NCBI GenBank assembly: GCA_023230855.1 | Contig: JALNWQ010000013.1 | Coordinates: 1 to 64,000, forward strand | Origin: Solirubrobacteraceae bacterium | GTDB lineage: Bacteria > Actinomycetota > Thermoleophilia > Solirubrobacterales > Solirubrobacteraceae | Length of the DNA: 64,000 bases | Direction: 5' to 3' | Shown here: piece after piece, positions 1 through 9,606 of the stretch | Numbering within the stretch: position 1 is the first letter of the stretch | Layout of the letters: each line of letters starts with the position of its first letter | Notes under the pieces: model-generated | Told to the model about the DNA's origin: nothing | The model's database searches: none | What the model saw: only the letters and a program-made list of their open reading frames with translations | Position numbers and translations under genes: made by a program

Positions 1-1539
<1,539 letters not shown>

Positions 1540-1654
1540 GGGTCAACGCTCCCACCGCCGCGCGGCCCTGCCCATCCGCCGAAGGATGACAATCCACCCG
1601 TCCACGGACAGGTCTGCCCTATCGCCGGGGACGGTGGGCGGGTTGGATCGCACC

Positions 1655-3286
1655 ATGTCGACGATCGCCGCTCCGCCGCTCGATCCCCGCACCGGCGCCC
1701 CGCCTCCCCGCACGGGCGGGGACCTCCTCGCCGGCGACCGCGCGATGCGCGACGCGCTGTTGCGCGAGGACGGCGCCGAGCACCTGGACGAGACGCACGC
1801 CGCGGGGCGCGCGTTCGCCACCGCCGACGCGGTCGCCGACGGCCGCGACGCCAACATCGACGTCCCGACGATCACCGGCACGGCCGAGGTCACGCTGTCG
1901 CCGGCGTACCGGGCGACGCTGCGCCGCGCGGTCGAGCACGGGATCGCCGGGGCCCCGTGGACCGACGATCGTCCGGGTGCGCACGTGGCGCGCGCGGCGA
2001 GGTTCGTCATGCTCGCCCAGGCCGAGGCCGGGGTGACCTGCCCGATGGCGATGACCTACTCGTGCGTCCCGGCGCTGCGCCTGGACGACGCGGTCGCGGC
2101 GGAGTGGGAGCCGCGCGTCGCGTCGCGGACCTTCGACGGCAGCGAGCGCGGCCCCGCGCAGAAGGACGGGGCGATCATCGGGATGGCCCTGACCGAGGCG
2201 TCCGGCGGATCCGACCTGGCCGGGCTGACGACCGTCGCCCGACCGACCGGCGACGGCGCCCACCTGCTCAGCGGCGAGAAGTGGTTCGTCTCGGCGGTGC
2301 ACGGGGACGCGTTCTTCGTCCTGGCCCGCACCGACGCCGGGATCGGGTGCTTCCTCGTGCCGCGCCTGCGCGAGGACGGCGCCCCCAACGGGTTCCGGAT
2401 CACGGCGCTGAAGGACAAGCTCGGCAACCGCTCCAACCCGACGGCCGAGGTCACCCTCGACGACGCGCACGGCCGGATCGTCGGGGAGGAGGGTCGCGGC
2501 GTCGCGGCGATCATGGCGATGATCGCCGGCACCCGGATCGACTGCATCCTCGGATCGACCGGCGTCATGCGGCTCGGGGTCGCCGAGGCGATCCATCACG
2601 CCGATCACCGTCACGCGTTCGGGCGCGCGTTGAGCGACCAGTCGGCGATGACGGCGGTGCTCGCCGACCTGGCCCTGGAGCACGAGGCGGCGATCGCGTC
2701 CGCGCTGTGGCTCGTGCGGCTGGCCGAGCGGGGCCGCGCCGGTGACGAGCGGGCCGAGCTGCTCCGGCGGATCGCGTCGCCGACGTTGAAGTACTGGATC
2801 TGCAAGCGCGCCCCGATCCACGCCGGCGAGGCGATGGAGTGCCTCGGCGGGTTCGGGTACATGGAGGACTCGCGTCTGGCGCGCGCCTACCGCGAGGCCC
2901 CGCTGATGTCGATCTGGGAGGGCTCCGGCAACGTCCAGGCGCTCGACGTGCTGCGCGCCGTGTCGCGCACGCCGGCGGTCGTCGACGTGCTGCGCGACGA
3001 GCTCGCCGGCGTCCGGGGCGAGGCGCCGGCCCTGGACCGGGCGATCGACGAGCTCGACGCGCTGCTCACCGCCGACGGGCTGGCGACCGCGTCCCCGCGC
3101 GACCTCACCGCCCGGATCGCGCTGGCGCTCCAGGCGGCGGTGCTCGTCCGCGGCGTGCCGGGCCCGATCGCCGACGCGTTCTGCGCCACCCGCCTGCCCG
3201 CGTCGGCGCCGGGGGCGTTCGGGGTGCTGCCGGCGACGGTCGACGCCGCCGCGATCGTCGCCCGCCACCGGCCCGAGGAGGTGTGA
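1655..3286 (+). CDS. AidB-like acyl-CoA dehydrogenase
   Basis: 543 aa, the usual length of the AidB branch of acyl-CoA dehydrogenases rather than the ~380 aa of beta-oxidation enzymes. Recognisable blocks are MALTEASGGSDL (FAD/substrate loop), SGEKWFVSA, the Arg-containing stretch in the middle domain, and the AidB-type C-terminus with GGFGYMEDS and YREAPLMSIWEGSGN. It should bind FAD and oxidise an acyl-CoA-like substrate. E. coli AidB is linked to alkylation stress, but no alkylation genes lie nearby. The ATG at 1655 is chosen because TTGGAT lies 6 nt upstream and family homology begins shortly after it; longer in-frame extensions are shadow sequence. The nitrilase gene follows after 2 nt, so the two are probably co-transcribed. 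Confidence 0.85.
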   Translation: MSTIAAPPLDPRTGAPPPRTGGDLLAGDRAMRDALLREDGAEHLDETHAAGRAFATADAVADGRDANIDVPTITGTAEVTLSPAYRATLRRAVEHGIAGAPWTDDRPGAHVARAARFVMLAQAEAGVTCPMAMTYSCVPALRLDDAVAAEWEPRVASRTFDGSERGPAQKDGAIIGMALTEASGGSDLAGLTTVARPTGDGAHLLSGEKWFVSAVHGDAFFVLARTDAGIGCFLVPRLREDGAPNGFRITALKDKLGNRSNPTAEVTLDDAHGRIVGEEGRGVAAIMAMIAGTRIDCILGSTGVMRLGVAEAIHHADHRHAFGRALSDQSAMTAVLADLALEHEAAIASALWLVRLAERGRAGDERAELLRRIASPTLKYWICKRAPIHAGEAMECLGGFGYMEDSRLARAYREAPLMSIWEGSGNVQALDVLRAVSRTPAVVDVLRDELAGVRGEAPALDRAIDELDALLTADGLATASPRDLTARIALALQAAVLVRGVPGPIADAFCATRLPASAPGAFGVLPATVDAAAIVARHRPEEV

Positions 3287-3288
3287 GC

Positions 3289-4398
3289 ATGCCGCCCGCC
3301 CCGATCCGGGTCGTCGCGATCCAGCCGCGCCTGGAGCTCGGCGAGGTCGATCGCAACCTGCGTCGCGTCGAGGACCTCGTCGACCAGGCCGTCGCCGAGC
3401 ACCACCCGCGGATGGTGTGCCTGCCCGAGGCGATGACGTCGCCCAACCTCTACCACCGGCGGATGCGCGGGGTGGCCCGTCCGCTGATCGGTGAGCCGCT
3501 GGCGCTGCTGCGGCGCCTGGCGCGGCGCCACGACTGCCTCGTCGGCGGTGGGTTCATCGCCGTGCGTGGTGATGACGCCCGGGGCACCTACGCGCTGTGC
3601 GAGCCGGACGGGTCGGTGCACCTGCACGACAAGGACCAGCCGTCCTTCTGGGAGAACAACTACTACGCCCCCGGCCGCGACGACGGGGTGATGGCCACGT
3701 CGCTCGGCCCGGTCGGGTGCGCCAACGGCTGGGAGTGGGGGCGCACCCGCACGATCCACCGGATGGCCGGCAGGGTCCGCCTCGTCGCCGGAGGGATGCA
3801 CTTCCCGTCGGTGCCGGACTGGCCGTGGGCGGCGCGGTGGTTCCGCGACCGCGACCACGACATGCTCGCCCAGTACTGCCGCGAGACCCCGCCACGCCTG
3901 GCCAGGATGCTCGGCGTGCCGGTGGTGCACCCGTCGCACGTCGGGGACTTCGTCATGGCGACCCCGATGGCGCCCGGCCTGTCGTGGCGCTCCTCCTGCG
4001 TCGGCGAGACGCAGATCACCGACGCCGACGGCGCGATCCTCGGCCGCCTGTCGTACGACGACGGCGAGGGCTGGATCGGCGCCGACGTCGTCATGGCCCC
4101 GGGCGTCCCGCGCGACCCGACGCCCGACACGTTCTGGGCGGCGTCGTTCCCGCTGTCGGCGCACCTCGTCTGGTACGCCGGCAACGCCCACGGTCGCGCG
4201 AAGTACCTGGCGATGAAGCGCCTGGGCCTGCACCGCTGGCGTCCCGGACCGGACCTGCCCGACCACGTGCCGGCGGAGATGCTGCCGGCGGTCGTCGACG
4301 ACGTCCCGCCACGTGGACGCGCGTCCGGTGCGGCGGCCCCGACCGGCGCGGTCGTGGGGGAGGGCGTCCCGGTGGGCGGAGGCGCGGCGAGCGACTAG
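3289..4398 (+). CDS. Carbon-nitrogen hydrolase (nitrilase superfamily)
   Basis: 369 aa. The Glu-Lys-Cys triad can be placed: E47 in CLPEAMT, K115 in HLHDKDQPS and C144 in GPVGCANGWEW. Members hydrolyse nitriles, amides or N-carbamoyl groups through a Cys thioester; the substrate is not readable here. The block after the catalytic Cys (NGWEWGRTRT) is unlike the common C-x-D-x-R-F-P-E of amidases, so this is a divergent branch. About 35 C-terminal residues are Gly/Ala/Pro-rich and probably disordered. The ATG lies 2 nt after the acyl-CoA dehydrogenase stop, suggesting one transcript and a shared pathway. The stop overlaps the -10-like box of the LuxR gene. Confidence 0.82.
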   Translation: MPPAPIRVVAIQPRLELGEVDRNLRRVEDLVDQAVAEHHPRMVCLPEAMTSPNLYHRRMRGVARPLIGEPLALLRRLARRHDCLVGGGFIAVRGDDARGTYALCEPDGSVHLHDKDQPSFWENNYYAPGRDDGVMATSLGPVGCANGWEWGRTRTIHRMAGRVRLVAGGMHFPSVPDWPWAARWFRDRDHDMLAQYCRETPPRLARMLGVPVVHPSHVGDFVMATPMAPGLSWRSSCVGETQITDADGAILGRLSYDDGEGWIGADVVMAPGVPRDPTPDTFWAASFPLSAHLVWYAGNAHGRAKYLAMKRLGLHRWRPGPDLPDHVPAEMLPAVVDDVPPRGRASGAAAPTGAVVGEGVPVGGGAASD

Positions 4399-4407
4399 GC
4401 TCGCCCC

Positions 4408-5622
4408 ATGGAGAGGGAGCCCGCGGCCGTGGGGGACGGTCGGCCGTCGTCCGCCGTGGCCGGCGGCCCGTCGACGGGCGCCACGGCCGGCGGCCCACCC
4501 GCGGCCACGCCGACCGACGCGACGCCCGCCGGTCGGGCTTCGACCCGCGGACCGTCCCGCCGGGAGGCGCTCGCGAGCGAGATGCAGCGGACGATGGCCC
4601 GGATCGAGGAGCTGTGCGGGTCGGCGGACGAGGACCTGCGTGGCGCCTGCCGCGCGCTCGTCGCCGCCGCCGAGCTGCGCGACGAGCTGGCGGAGGACGA
4701 GCTGACCCGCCGCCTGGGCGAGTTCGTCCGGATCCACGAGGCCGTCGTGCGCCTGCGCGAGCGCGGATCGGTCGAGGCGATCATCGCCGGCGCGCCCGAG
4801 GCGGTCGCCGACGCGTGCGACTTCGACCGGGTCGTGATCTTCCGCGTCGACGAGTCGATCATGATCGCCGAGGCGTTCTACCACCGCGGCGATCCCGAGC
4901 GGGCGCGGCGGCTGCTCGCCCACAGCCGCGAGTTTCCGGTGCCGTTGCGGGACCAGGTCCTCGAGACCGAGATGGTGCGTCGGCGTCGGCCGATGGTCGT
5001 GCACGACACGCACCACCACCCGTCGACGTACAAGCCGCTGATCGAGGTGTACGGCACGTACTCCTACGTCGCCGCGCCGATCATGCCCGAGGGTCGCGTG
5101 ATCGGGTTCGTCCACGCCGACAAGGGCGTCCAGTTCCCCCGCGACCCGGCCGCGGTGGACGAGTTCGACCGCGACCTGCTGTGGGGGTTCGCGGAGGGGC
5201 TCGGGCACGCGATCGAGCGGGTCGGCCTCGTCGAGCGGATGCACGCCCAGAGTCAGGACGTCCGGCGGCTCGTCGGACAGGTGGTGGACGCCGTCGACGA
5301 GGTCGTCGGCACCCGGGTCGAGCTCGTCTCCACCGCCGACGACGGGGGCGGCGCGACGACGACCGCCCGGGCGATCCTCGCCGACCGCGACCTCGCCCCG
5401 TCCGGCACCCCGTTGGCCCGCCTGACCCGCCGCGAGCTCGAGGTGCTGGGCCTCGTCGCGGCCGGCGCGACGAACGCCCAGGTCGCGTCGCGGCTCGTCA
5501 TCACCGTCGGCACCGCCAAGTCGCACATGGCGCGGATCCTGCGCAAGCTCGGCGCCGCCAACCGGGTGGAGGCGGTGACGACGTACCTGCGCTCGCACGC
5601 GGGGGACGGGACGGGGGAGTGA
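4408..5622 (+). CDS. GAF-domain LuxR-type transcriptional regulator
   Basis: 404 aa. The N-terminal ~50 residues are Ala/Gly/Pro-rich and look disordered. A GAF-like sensor domain spans about residues 115-275 (VADACDFDRVVIFRVDE ... GFVHADKG), followed by a C-terminal LuxR helix-turn-helix (LTRRELEVLGLVAAGATNAQ, then GTAKSHMARILRKLG). It lacks a receiver domain, so it probably senses a small ligand or redox state directly. TAGGCT, overlapping the previous stop, lies 6 nt before the ATG, giving a leaderless start independent of the nitrilase transcript. Its position between nitrilase and acyl-CoA ligase genes makes these plausible targets; that is inference. Confidence 0.85.
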   Translation: MEREPAAVGDGRPSSAVAGGPSTGATAGGPPAATPTDATPAGRASTRGPSRREALASEMQRTMARIEELCGSADEDLRGACRALVAAAELRDELAEDELTRRLGEFVRIHEAVVRLRERGSVEAIIAGAPEAVADACDFDRVVIFRVDESIMIAEAFYHRGDPERARRLLAHSREFPVPLRDQVLETEMVRRRRPMVVHDTHHHPSTYKPLIEVYGTYSYVAAPIMPEGRVIGFVHADKGVQFPRDPAAVDEFDRDLLWGFAEGLGHAIERVGLVERMHAQSQDVRRLVGQVVDAVDEVVGTRVELVSTADDGGGATTTARAILADRDLAPSGTPLARLTRRELEVLGLVAAGATNAQVASRLVITVGTAKSHMARILRKLGAANRVEAVTTYLRSHAGDGTGE

Positions 5623-5686
5623 GCGGGGTGGTACGAATAGTCCGATTTCGTCACAGGGATGCCGGTTTCGCGCTAGCGTGCCCCGC

Positions 5687-7345
5687 ATGACGCTCCCGTC
5701 GCTGCCCGCACTACCGTCCGTGCCGTCGCCCGATCGCGTGCGGGACGAGCTGCGGGCGTTGCGGGCGTGTCGCCGGTCGGGGGTCGTCGGCGGGACCGGT
5801 CCGCGCGCGCTCGCCCGGATCGCGGCGGCGTCACGGGCGTTCGGGCTCGTCGGCGGCGCGTCGACCCAGGCGGCGATCCGTCACGGCGACCGTCCCGCGG
5901 TGATCGACGAGCGCGGGACGCTCGGGTTCCGCGAGCTGGATGAGCGCTCCAACGCGCTGGCGAACGCGTGGCGGGCCCGTGGCCTGGGGGCCGGGGACGG
6001 GATCGCGATCCTCACCCGCAACCACCGCGGGTTCTACGACGCGTTCTTCGCGGCGCAGAAGCTCGGCGCGAACGCGGTGCTCATGAACACCGAGTTCGCC
6101 GGCCCGCAGCTGCGCGACGTGTTCGTCCGCGAGGGCGCGAGGGTCCTCGTCCACGACGACGAGTTCGCCGCGGCGGCCGCCGCGGTCGGTGACACGGGGG
6201 CGCCGCTGTGGCGCAGCTGGACCGACGACGGATCGATCGGTGACGGCACCGTCGAGTCGTTGATCCGCGGCGCGTCGCCGGAGCGCCCGCCCGCGCCGTC
6301 GCGGCACGGCACGTTCATCATCCTGACGAGCGGCACCACCGGCACCCCGAAGGGCGCCAACCGGCGTCAGCCGACGACGTTGACGCTCACCGGCGGGATC
6401 GTGCAGGCGATCCCGTTCCGTCAGCACGAGCCGCTGCTCATCTGCCCGCCGGTGTTCCACTCGCTCGGCATCGCGTACCTCATGCTCGCGTTGACGATGG
6501 GCATGCCGACGATCCTGCAGCGGCGGTTCCGGCCCGACGACGCGCTCGACGCTTTGGTGCAGCACCGCGCCGCGGCGGTCGTGGCGGTGCCGGTGATGGT
6601 GTCCCGGATGCTCGACGCGGACGCGGCGCGCCCTTCGCCGGCCGACCTGTCGGCGTTGCGGATCCTCGTCACCGGCGGGTCGCAGGTGGGCCGGGCGTTG
6701 GCGGTGCGCACCCAGGAGCAGTGGGGTGACGTGATGTACAACCTGTACGGGTCGACCGAGGTGGCGTTGGCGACGATCGCCAACCCCGAGCAGTTGCGTC
6801 GCGCACCGGACACCGTCGGCCCGCCGACGCTCGGCACGCGCCTGCGGATCATCGACGAGCAGGAGCGCGAGGCGCCGACCGGGGTGACCGGCCGGATCGT
6901 CGTGCGCAACGTGTTGCCGTTCGAGGGCTACACCGGTGGTGGTGGCAAGCCGGTGGTCGATGGGATGATGGCGTCGGGTGACGTCGGCCATGTCGACGAG
7001 AACGGTTGGTTGTACATCGACGGTCGGGATGACTCGATGATCGTGTCGGGCGGCGAGAACGTGTTCCCGGACGAGGTCGAGGACCACATCGCCGGTCACC
7101 CCGACGTCGTCGAGGTGGCGGCCGTCGGCGTGGACGACGACACCTACGGTCAGCGCCTTCGCGTCTACGTCGTCCGTCGCGATGGCGCCGACCTGGACGC
7201 CGACGCCGTCCGCGCCTACGTCAAGGACCACCTGGCCCGCTACAAGGTCCCCCGCGACGTCGCCTTCATCGACGCGCTCCCCCGCAACCCGACCGGCAAG
7301 GTCGTCAAGCGGCGGCTGGGGGAGATCGAGGCGGTGGTGGAGTAG
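5687..7345 (+). CDS. AMP-dependent acyl-CoA synthetase (FadD-type)
   Basis: 552 aa ANL-superfamily ligase that would adenylate a carboxylic acid and transfer it to CoA. The P-loop reads TSGTTGTPKGA, the A5 motif YGSTE, the hinge region DGRDDSMIVSGGENVFP, and the C-terminal catalytic Lys lies in NPTGKVVKR. The first ~70 residues are an extension (RVRDELRALRACRR) shared with the paralogue at 17,694. The ATG at 5687 is preferred over the GTG at 5678 because TAGCGT lies 7 nt before it and overlaps that GTG. Fatty-acid specificity is likely from the family but not proven. It is convergent with the hipA-like gene. Confidence 0.85.
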   Translation: MTLPSLPALPSVPSPDRVRDELRALRACRRSGVVGGTGPRALARIAAASRAFGLVGGASTQAAIRHGDRPAVIDERGTLGFRELDERSNALANAWRARGLGAGDGIAILTRNHRGFYDAFFAAQKLGANAVLMNTEFAGPQLRDVFVREGARVLVHDDEFAAAAAAVGDTGAPLWRSWTDDGSIGDGTVESLIRGASPERPPAPSRHGTFIILTSGTTGTPKGANRRQPTTLTLTGGIVQAIPFRQHEPLLICPPVFHSLGIAYLMLALTMGMPTILQRRFRPDDALDALVQHRAAAVVAVPVMVSRMLDADAARPSPADLSALRILVTGGSQVGRALAVRTQEQWGDVMYNLYGSTEVALATIANPEQLRRAPDTVGPPTLGTRLRIIDEQEREAPTGVTGRIVVRNVLPFEGYTGGGGKPVVDGMMASGDVGHVDENGWLYIDGRDDSMIVSGGENVFPDEVEDHIAGHPDVVEVAAVGVDDDTYGQRLRVYVVRRDGADLDADAVRAYVKDHLARYKVPRDVAFIDALPRNPTGKVVKRRLGEIEAVVE

Positions 7346-7391
7346 GGGAGGGGCGGCGGAGCCGGGTGCTCGGCGCCCCCGGAGCATCGGG

Positions 7392-8690
7392 TCAGACGAT
7401 CCGCCGATGGTCCCCGGCGATGCGGTCGCGGACGTCGTCCGGCACCCCGGCGCTCGCGGCGTGTGGGGCCCACCGGTCGTACACGGCGGCGGTGACGTCG
7501 GCGACGATCTCGCGACGCCGCGCAGGAGATAGGCCGCAGCTGACGAGGAACGCGTCGACGTCCCGCCGCACGAAGTCGGTGCGCTTGTCGTTGAGCGACA
7601 TCTGGTGCCGGCGGGTCCACATCCCGTCCGGGTTGTGGTTGTAGGTGATGTCGTAGGCCGGTGCCAGGGTCCATGTGCCGGAGCGGTCCATGAGGAACGA
7701 GATGTTCTTGACGTGGTCGTCCTGGTTGCGGGCGACGACGTTGAACACCGCACGGCGGGCCATCTGATCGATGTCGTCGATCGGCAGGTCGAGCATGCGA
7801 CAGGTGTGCACCGCCTGCTCGTAGCTGTAGGCGGTCGGGTCGTTGTAGTCGAAGTGGCGCATGGCGCCGAGCGTCTGCATGTGCAGGCGCTCGCCGTCAG
7901 GCGTGCGGTCGAAGCGGCGCGTCATGAAGTGCCGGCGTGGTCCGTCTTCGAGCAGCCGCGTGGCGGTCATGACGATCCCCGCGTCGCGGGCCATGAGGGC
8001 GTAGGCATGCTCGACGGCGCCGTAGCCGAGGGGATCGGTGATGTCGTGATCGCCGTTGCCGGCGACGCCGTCGAACTTCAGCAGCCAGTGCTCGAACCCC
8101 TCCGGGGCCCCGGCGTGGCCGGTGCGCACCTCGCCGGTGGTGGGGCTCCACGCGATGAGCGCCTTCGCGCGGGCGCCACCGGCCGAGGTGCCGACGAGGA
8201 GGATGTCGCGGAGCGCACCCTGGGGGGCGTCGTCGAACCGCACGTGCAGGCGCTCGCGGCTGGCGAGCACGTCGGCGGCGAGTTGGGTGAGCGCGTCGAT
8301 CCGCACCGGGTCGGCGGTGGCCGGTCGCGGGCCGGTGGCGGGTCGGAACTCGAGGGCGCCCATGCCCCGCGTGCCGATGTAGCAGAGCCGCTCGACGGGG
8401 TCCATCGACCCGGGCGGACGGCCCTGCGTCGCGAGCCAGGCGTCGATGACCTGGTTGCCGAAGCGGTCGGGAAGCGCGTCCGCGAGTAGTCCGGGAAGGC
8501 CATGGAACGTTCGTGGCTCGAGGTCGGGGAAGCGGTAGGTGCGCGCCGCCAGCGGCATCGTCAGGGGTGCGACCTCGATGCCGGATCCCACGAACCGGTC
8601 GGTGTAGCGAAAGCTCCCCAGGGTCGTGTCGTCGGGGATCGCGACGGCGCCGATCTCGGTGCCCCACAGGAAAACGGACGCCGCGCTCAC
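7392..8690 (-). CDS. hipA: HipA-like serine/threonine kinase toxin
   Basis: 432 aa from a GTG that overlaps the hipB-like stop in a GTGA, a classic coupled toxin-antitoxin junction. The fold is HipA: an N-terminal subdomain (LPGLLADALPDRFG), a central block with GTSAGGARAKA, the catalytic loop NQDDHVKN near residue 325, and the metal-binding Asp in APAYDITYN near 347. In E. coli HipA phosphorylates glutamyl-tRNA synthetase and causes dormancy; whether this homologue shares that target is unknown. All key kinase residues are visible, so it looks active. An in-frame ATG at 8720 would lengthen the protein by 10 aa, but the overlap argues for the GTG. Confidence 0.85.
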   Translation of the reverse strand: MSAASVFLWGTEIGAVAIPDDTTLGSFRYTDRFVGSGIEVAPLTMPLAARTYRFPDLEPRTFHGLPGLLADALPDRFGNQVIDAWLATQGRPPGSMDPVERLCYIGTRGMGALEFRPATGPRPATADPVRIDALTQLAADVLASRERLHVRFDDAPQGALRDILLVGTSAGGARAKALIAWSPTTGEVRTGHAGAPEGFEHWLLKFDGVAGNGDHDITDPLGYGAVEHAYALMARDAGIVMTATRLLEDGPRRHFMTRRFDRTPDGERLHMQTLGAMRHFDYNDPTAYSYEQAVHTCRMLDLPIDDIDQMARRAVFNVVARNQDDHVKNISFLMDRSGTWTLAPAYDITYNHNPDGMWTRRHQMSLNDKRTDFVRRDVDAFLVSCGLSPARRREIVADVTAAVYDRWAPHAASAGVPDDVRDRIAGDHRRIV

Positions 8691-9070
8691 CGCTCCGTCT
8701 CCTCGTCGCCCCACCGCCATCCGGCGTCACCCCGTCGGCCGGCCTCGCCCTCGGGCCCGGTGGTCGTGCGACTGGCACGCCTGCGCGGCCGGCCGGCGGT
8801 GCGCACGAGGTCCAGGGGGTTGGGGTTGCGGTCGGGGTCGGGGATCGCCCGGTCGAGCGCCCCGAGCAGGTCGAGGGCCCGGAGCGTCTGCCACAGCGCC
8901 GTGGTGCGGACCGTCTCGCCGGCCTCGAGTCGTTCGAGGGAGCGGCGGGAGATCCCGGCACGGTCGGCGAGGTCCGCCTGGGTGATGTTGCGCTCCAGCC
9001 GGGCGGCCTGCAGGCGCCTGCCGATCTCGCCCTGCACCACCTCGCCCGTTTCGTCTCCCAGGAGCCTCAT
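8687..9070 (-). CDS. hipB: HipB-like Xre-family antitoxin
   Basis: 127 aa. A Cro/C1 helix-turn-helix occupies about residues 17-70 (RRLQAARLERNITQADLADR, then AGISRRSLERLEAGETV). The C-terminal ~45 residues are charged and Gly/Arg-rich, as expected of a flexible tail that contacts the kinase. It precedes hipA with a 4-nt overlap, the standard antitoxin-first order, and should repress its own promoter. The upstream DNA holds the heptamer CGTATAG twice, 40 nt apart (9087-9093 and 9127-9133), in an unusually AT-rich stretch, which is a candidate operator. Confidence 0.85.
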   Translation of the reverse strand: MRLLGDETGEVVQGEIGRRLQAARLERNITQADLADRAGISRRSLERLEAGETVRTTALWQTLRALDLLGALDRAIPDPDRNPNPLDLVRTAGRPRRRASRTTTGPEGEAGRRGDAGWRWGDEETER

Positions 9071-9081
9071 AATCCGCCAGT

Positions 9082-9140
9082 ATCGTCGTATAGAGCGGGA
9101 ATCGGTATTAAACGCGCCGCTTCTGACGTATAGCGTAGCG
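9082..9140 (-). promoter_or_regulatory. Candidate hipBA promoter/operator
   Basis: An AT-rich island in a G+C-rich genome directly upstream of the hipB-like ATG. CGTATAG occurs at 9087-9093 and 9127-9133 in the same orientation, 40 bp start to start, each followed by a related AGCG or CG sequence. HipB-family repressors bind repeated operators in their own promoters, so these are reasonable binding sites. No clear -35/-10 pair could be assigned. Confidence 0.4.
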
Positions 9141-9270
9141 ACCTCCTGGCGGCCCGAGGCGGTGGTGGAGTCCACGGTCCTGGGACCTGCACGACATCGC
9201 CCGTGGGTTGCGGACCCGGCCACACGGCGACGGTGGCCCGCCACGCTGAGTGGTTGGTACGGTGACCCCG

Positions 9271-9480
9271 ATGCCCCGCATCGCCGACATCCCACCGCTG
9301 TCCTGGGAGGACCGGGAAGCCCGCCGGGACGAGCGGCGCAAGGCGCTGCAGCGGATCGAAGCGGTGCTCGGCCCGGAGGCTGACGTCCGCACCCGTCCGC
9401 GTGACCCGATCTCCGCCCGTGCCCTGCGAGCGCTCGGCACCCCGGAGCATCGGATCGGTCCGGTCGACGAGCAGCGCTGA
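9271..9480 (+). CDS. Small charged hypothetical protein
   Basis: 69 aa, unrecognised. It starts at an ATG preceded 7 nt upstream by TACGGT, the same leaderless arrangement as neighbouring genes. The sequence is a short hydrophilic helix (SWEDREARRDERRKALQRIE) followed by an extended tail (TRPRDPISARALRALGTPEH). There is no signal peptide or cysteine. A GTG at 9250 would add 7 residues. It lies alone between the hipBA promoter and the MFS gene. The case rests on the start context and host-like codon use. Confidence 0.5.
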   Translation: MPRIADIPPLSWEDREARRDERRKALQRIEAVLGPEADVRTRPRDPISARALRALGTPEHRIGPVDEQR

Positions 9481-9574
9481 AGGACCCGGTCACCCCGACG
9501 ACGTCGTGGTTGTGGCCAGCGTCGAAGGGCTCCCGACGCGTCTCGCGTGCGGCAAACGTGACCTCTCGCCCCAG

Positions 9575-9594
9575 AAGTCATGTTTCCTTGACTT
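9575..9594 (-). terminator. Hairpin downstream of MFS gene (weak)
   Basis: AAGTCA and TGACTT form a 6-bp inverted repeat around an 8-nt loop, in an AT-rich patch 12 nt beyond the stop of the minus-strand MFS gene. The stem is short and the T-run poor, so this is only a possible terminator. Confidence 0.3.
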
Positions 9595-9606
9595 TAAGCC
9601 CGGCCG

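Noticed and set aside
7346..7391. Terminator between ligase and hipA-like gene
   Set aside because: G+C-rich but no stem longer than a few base pairs could be drawn.
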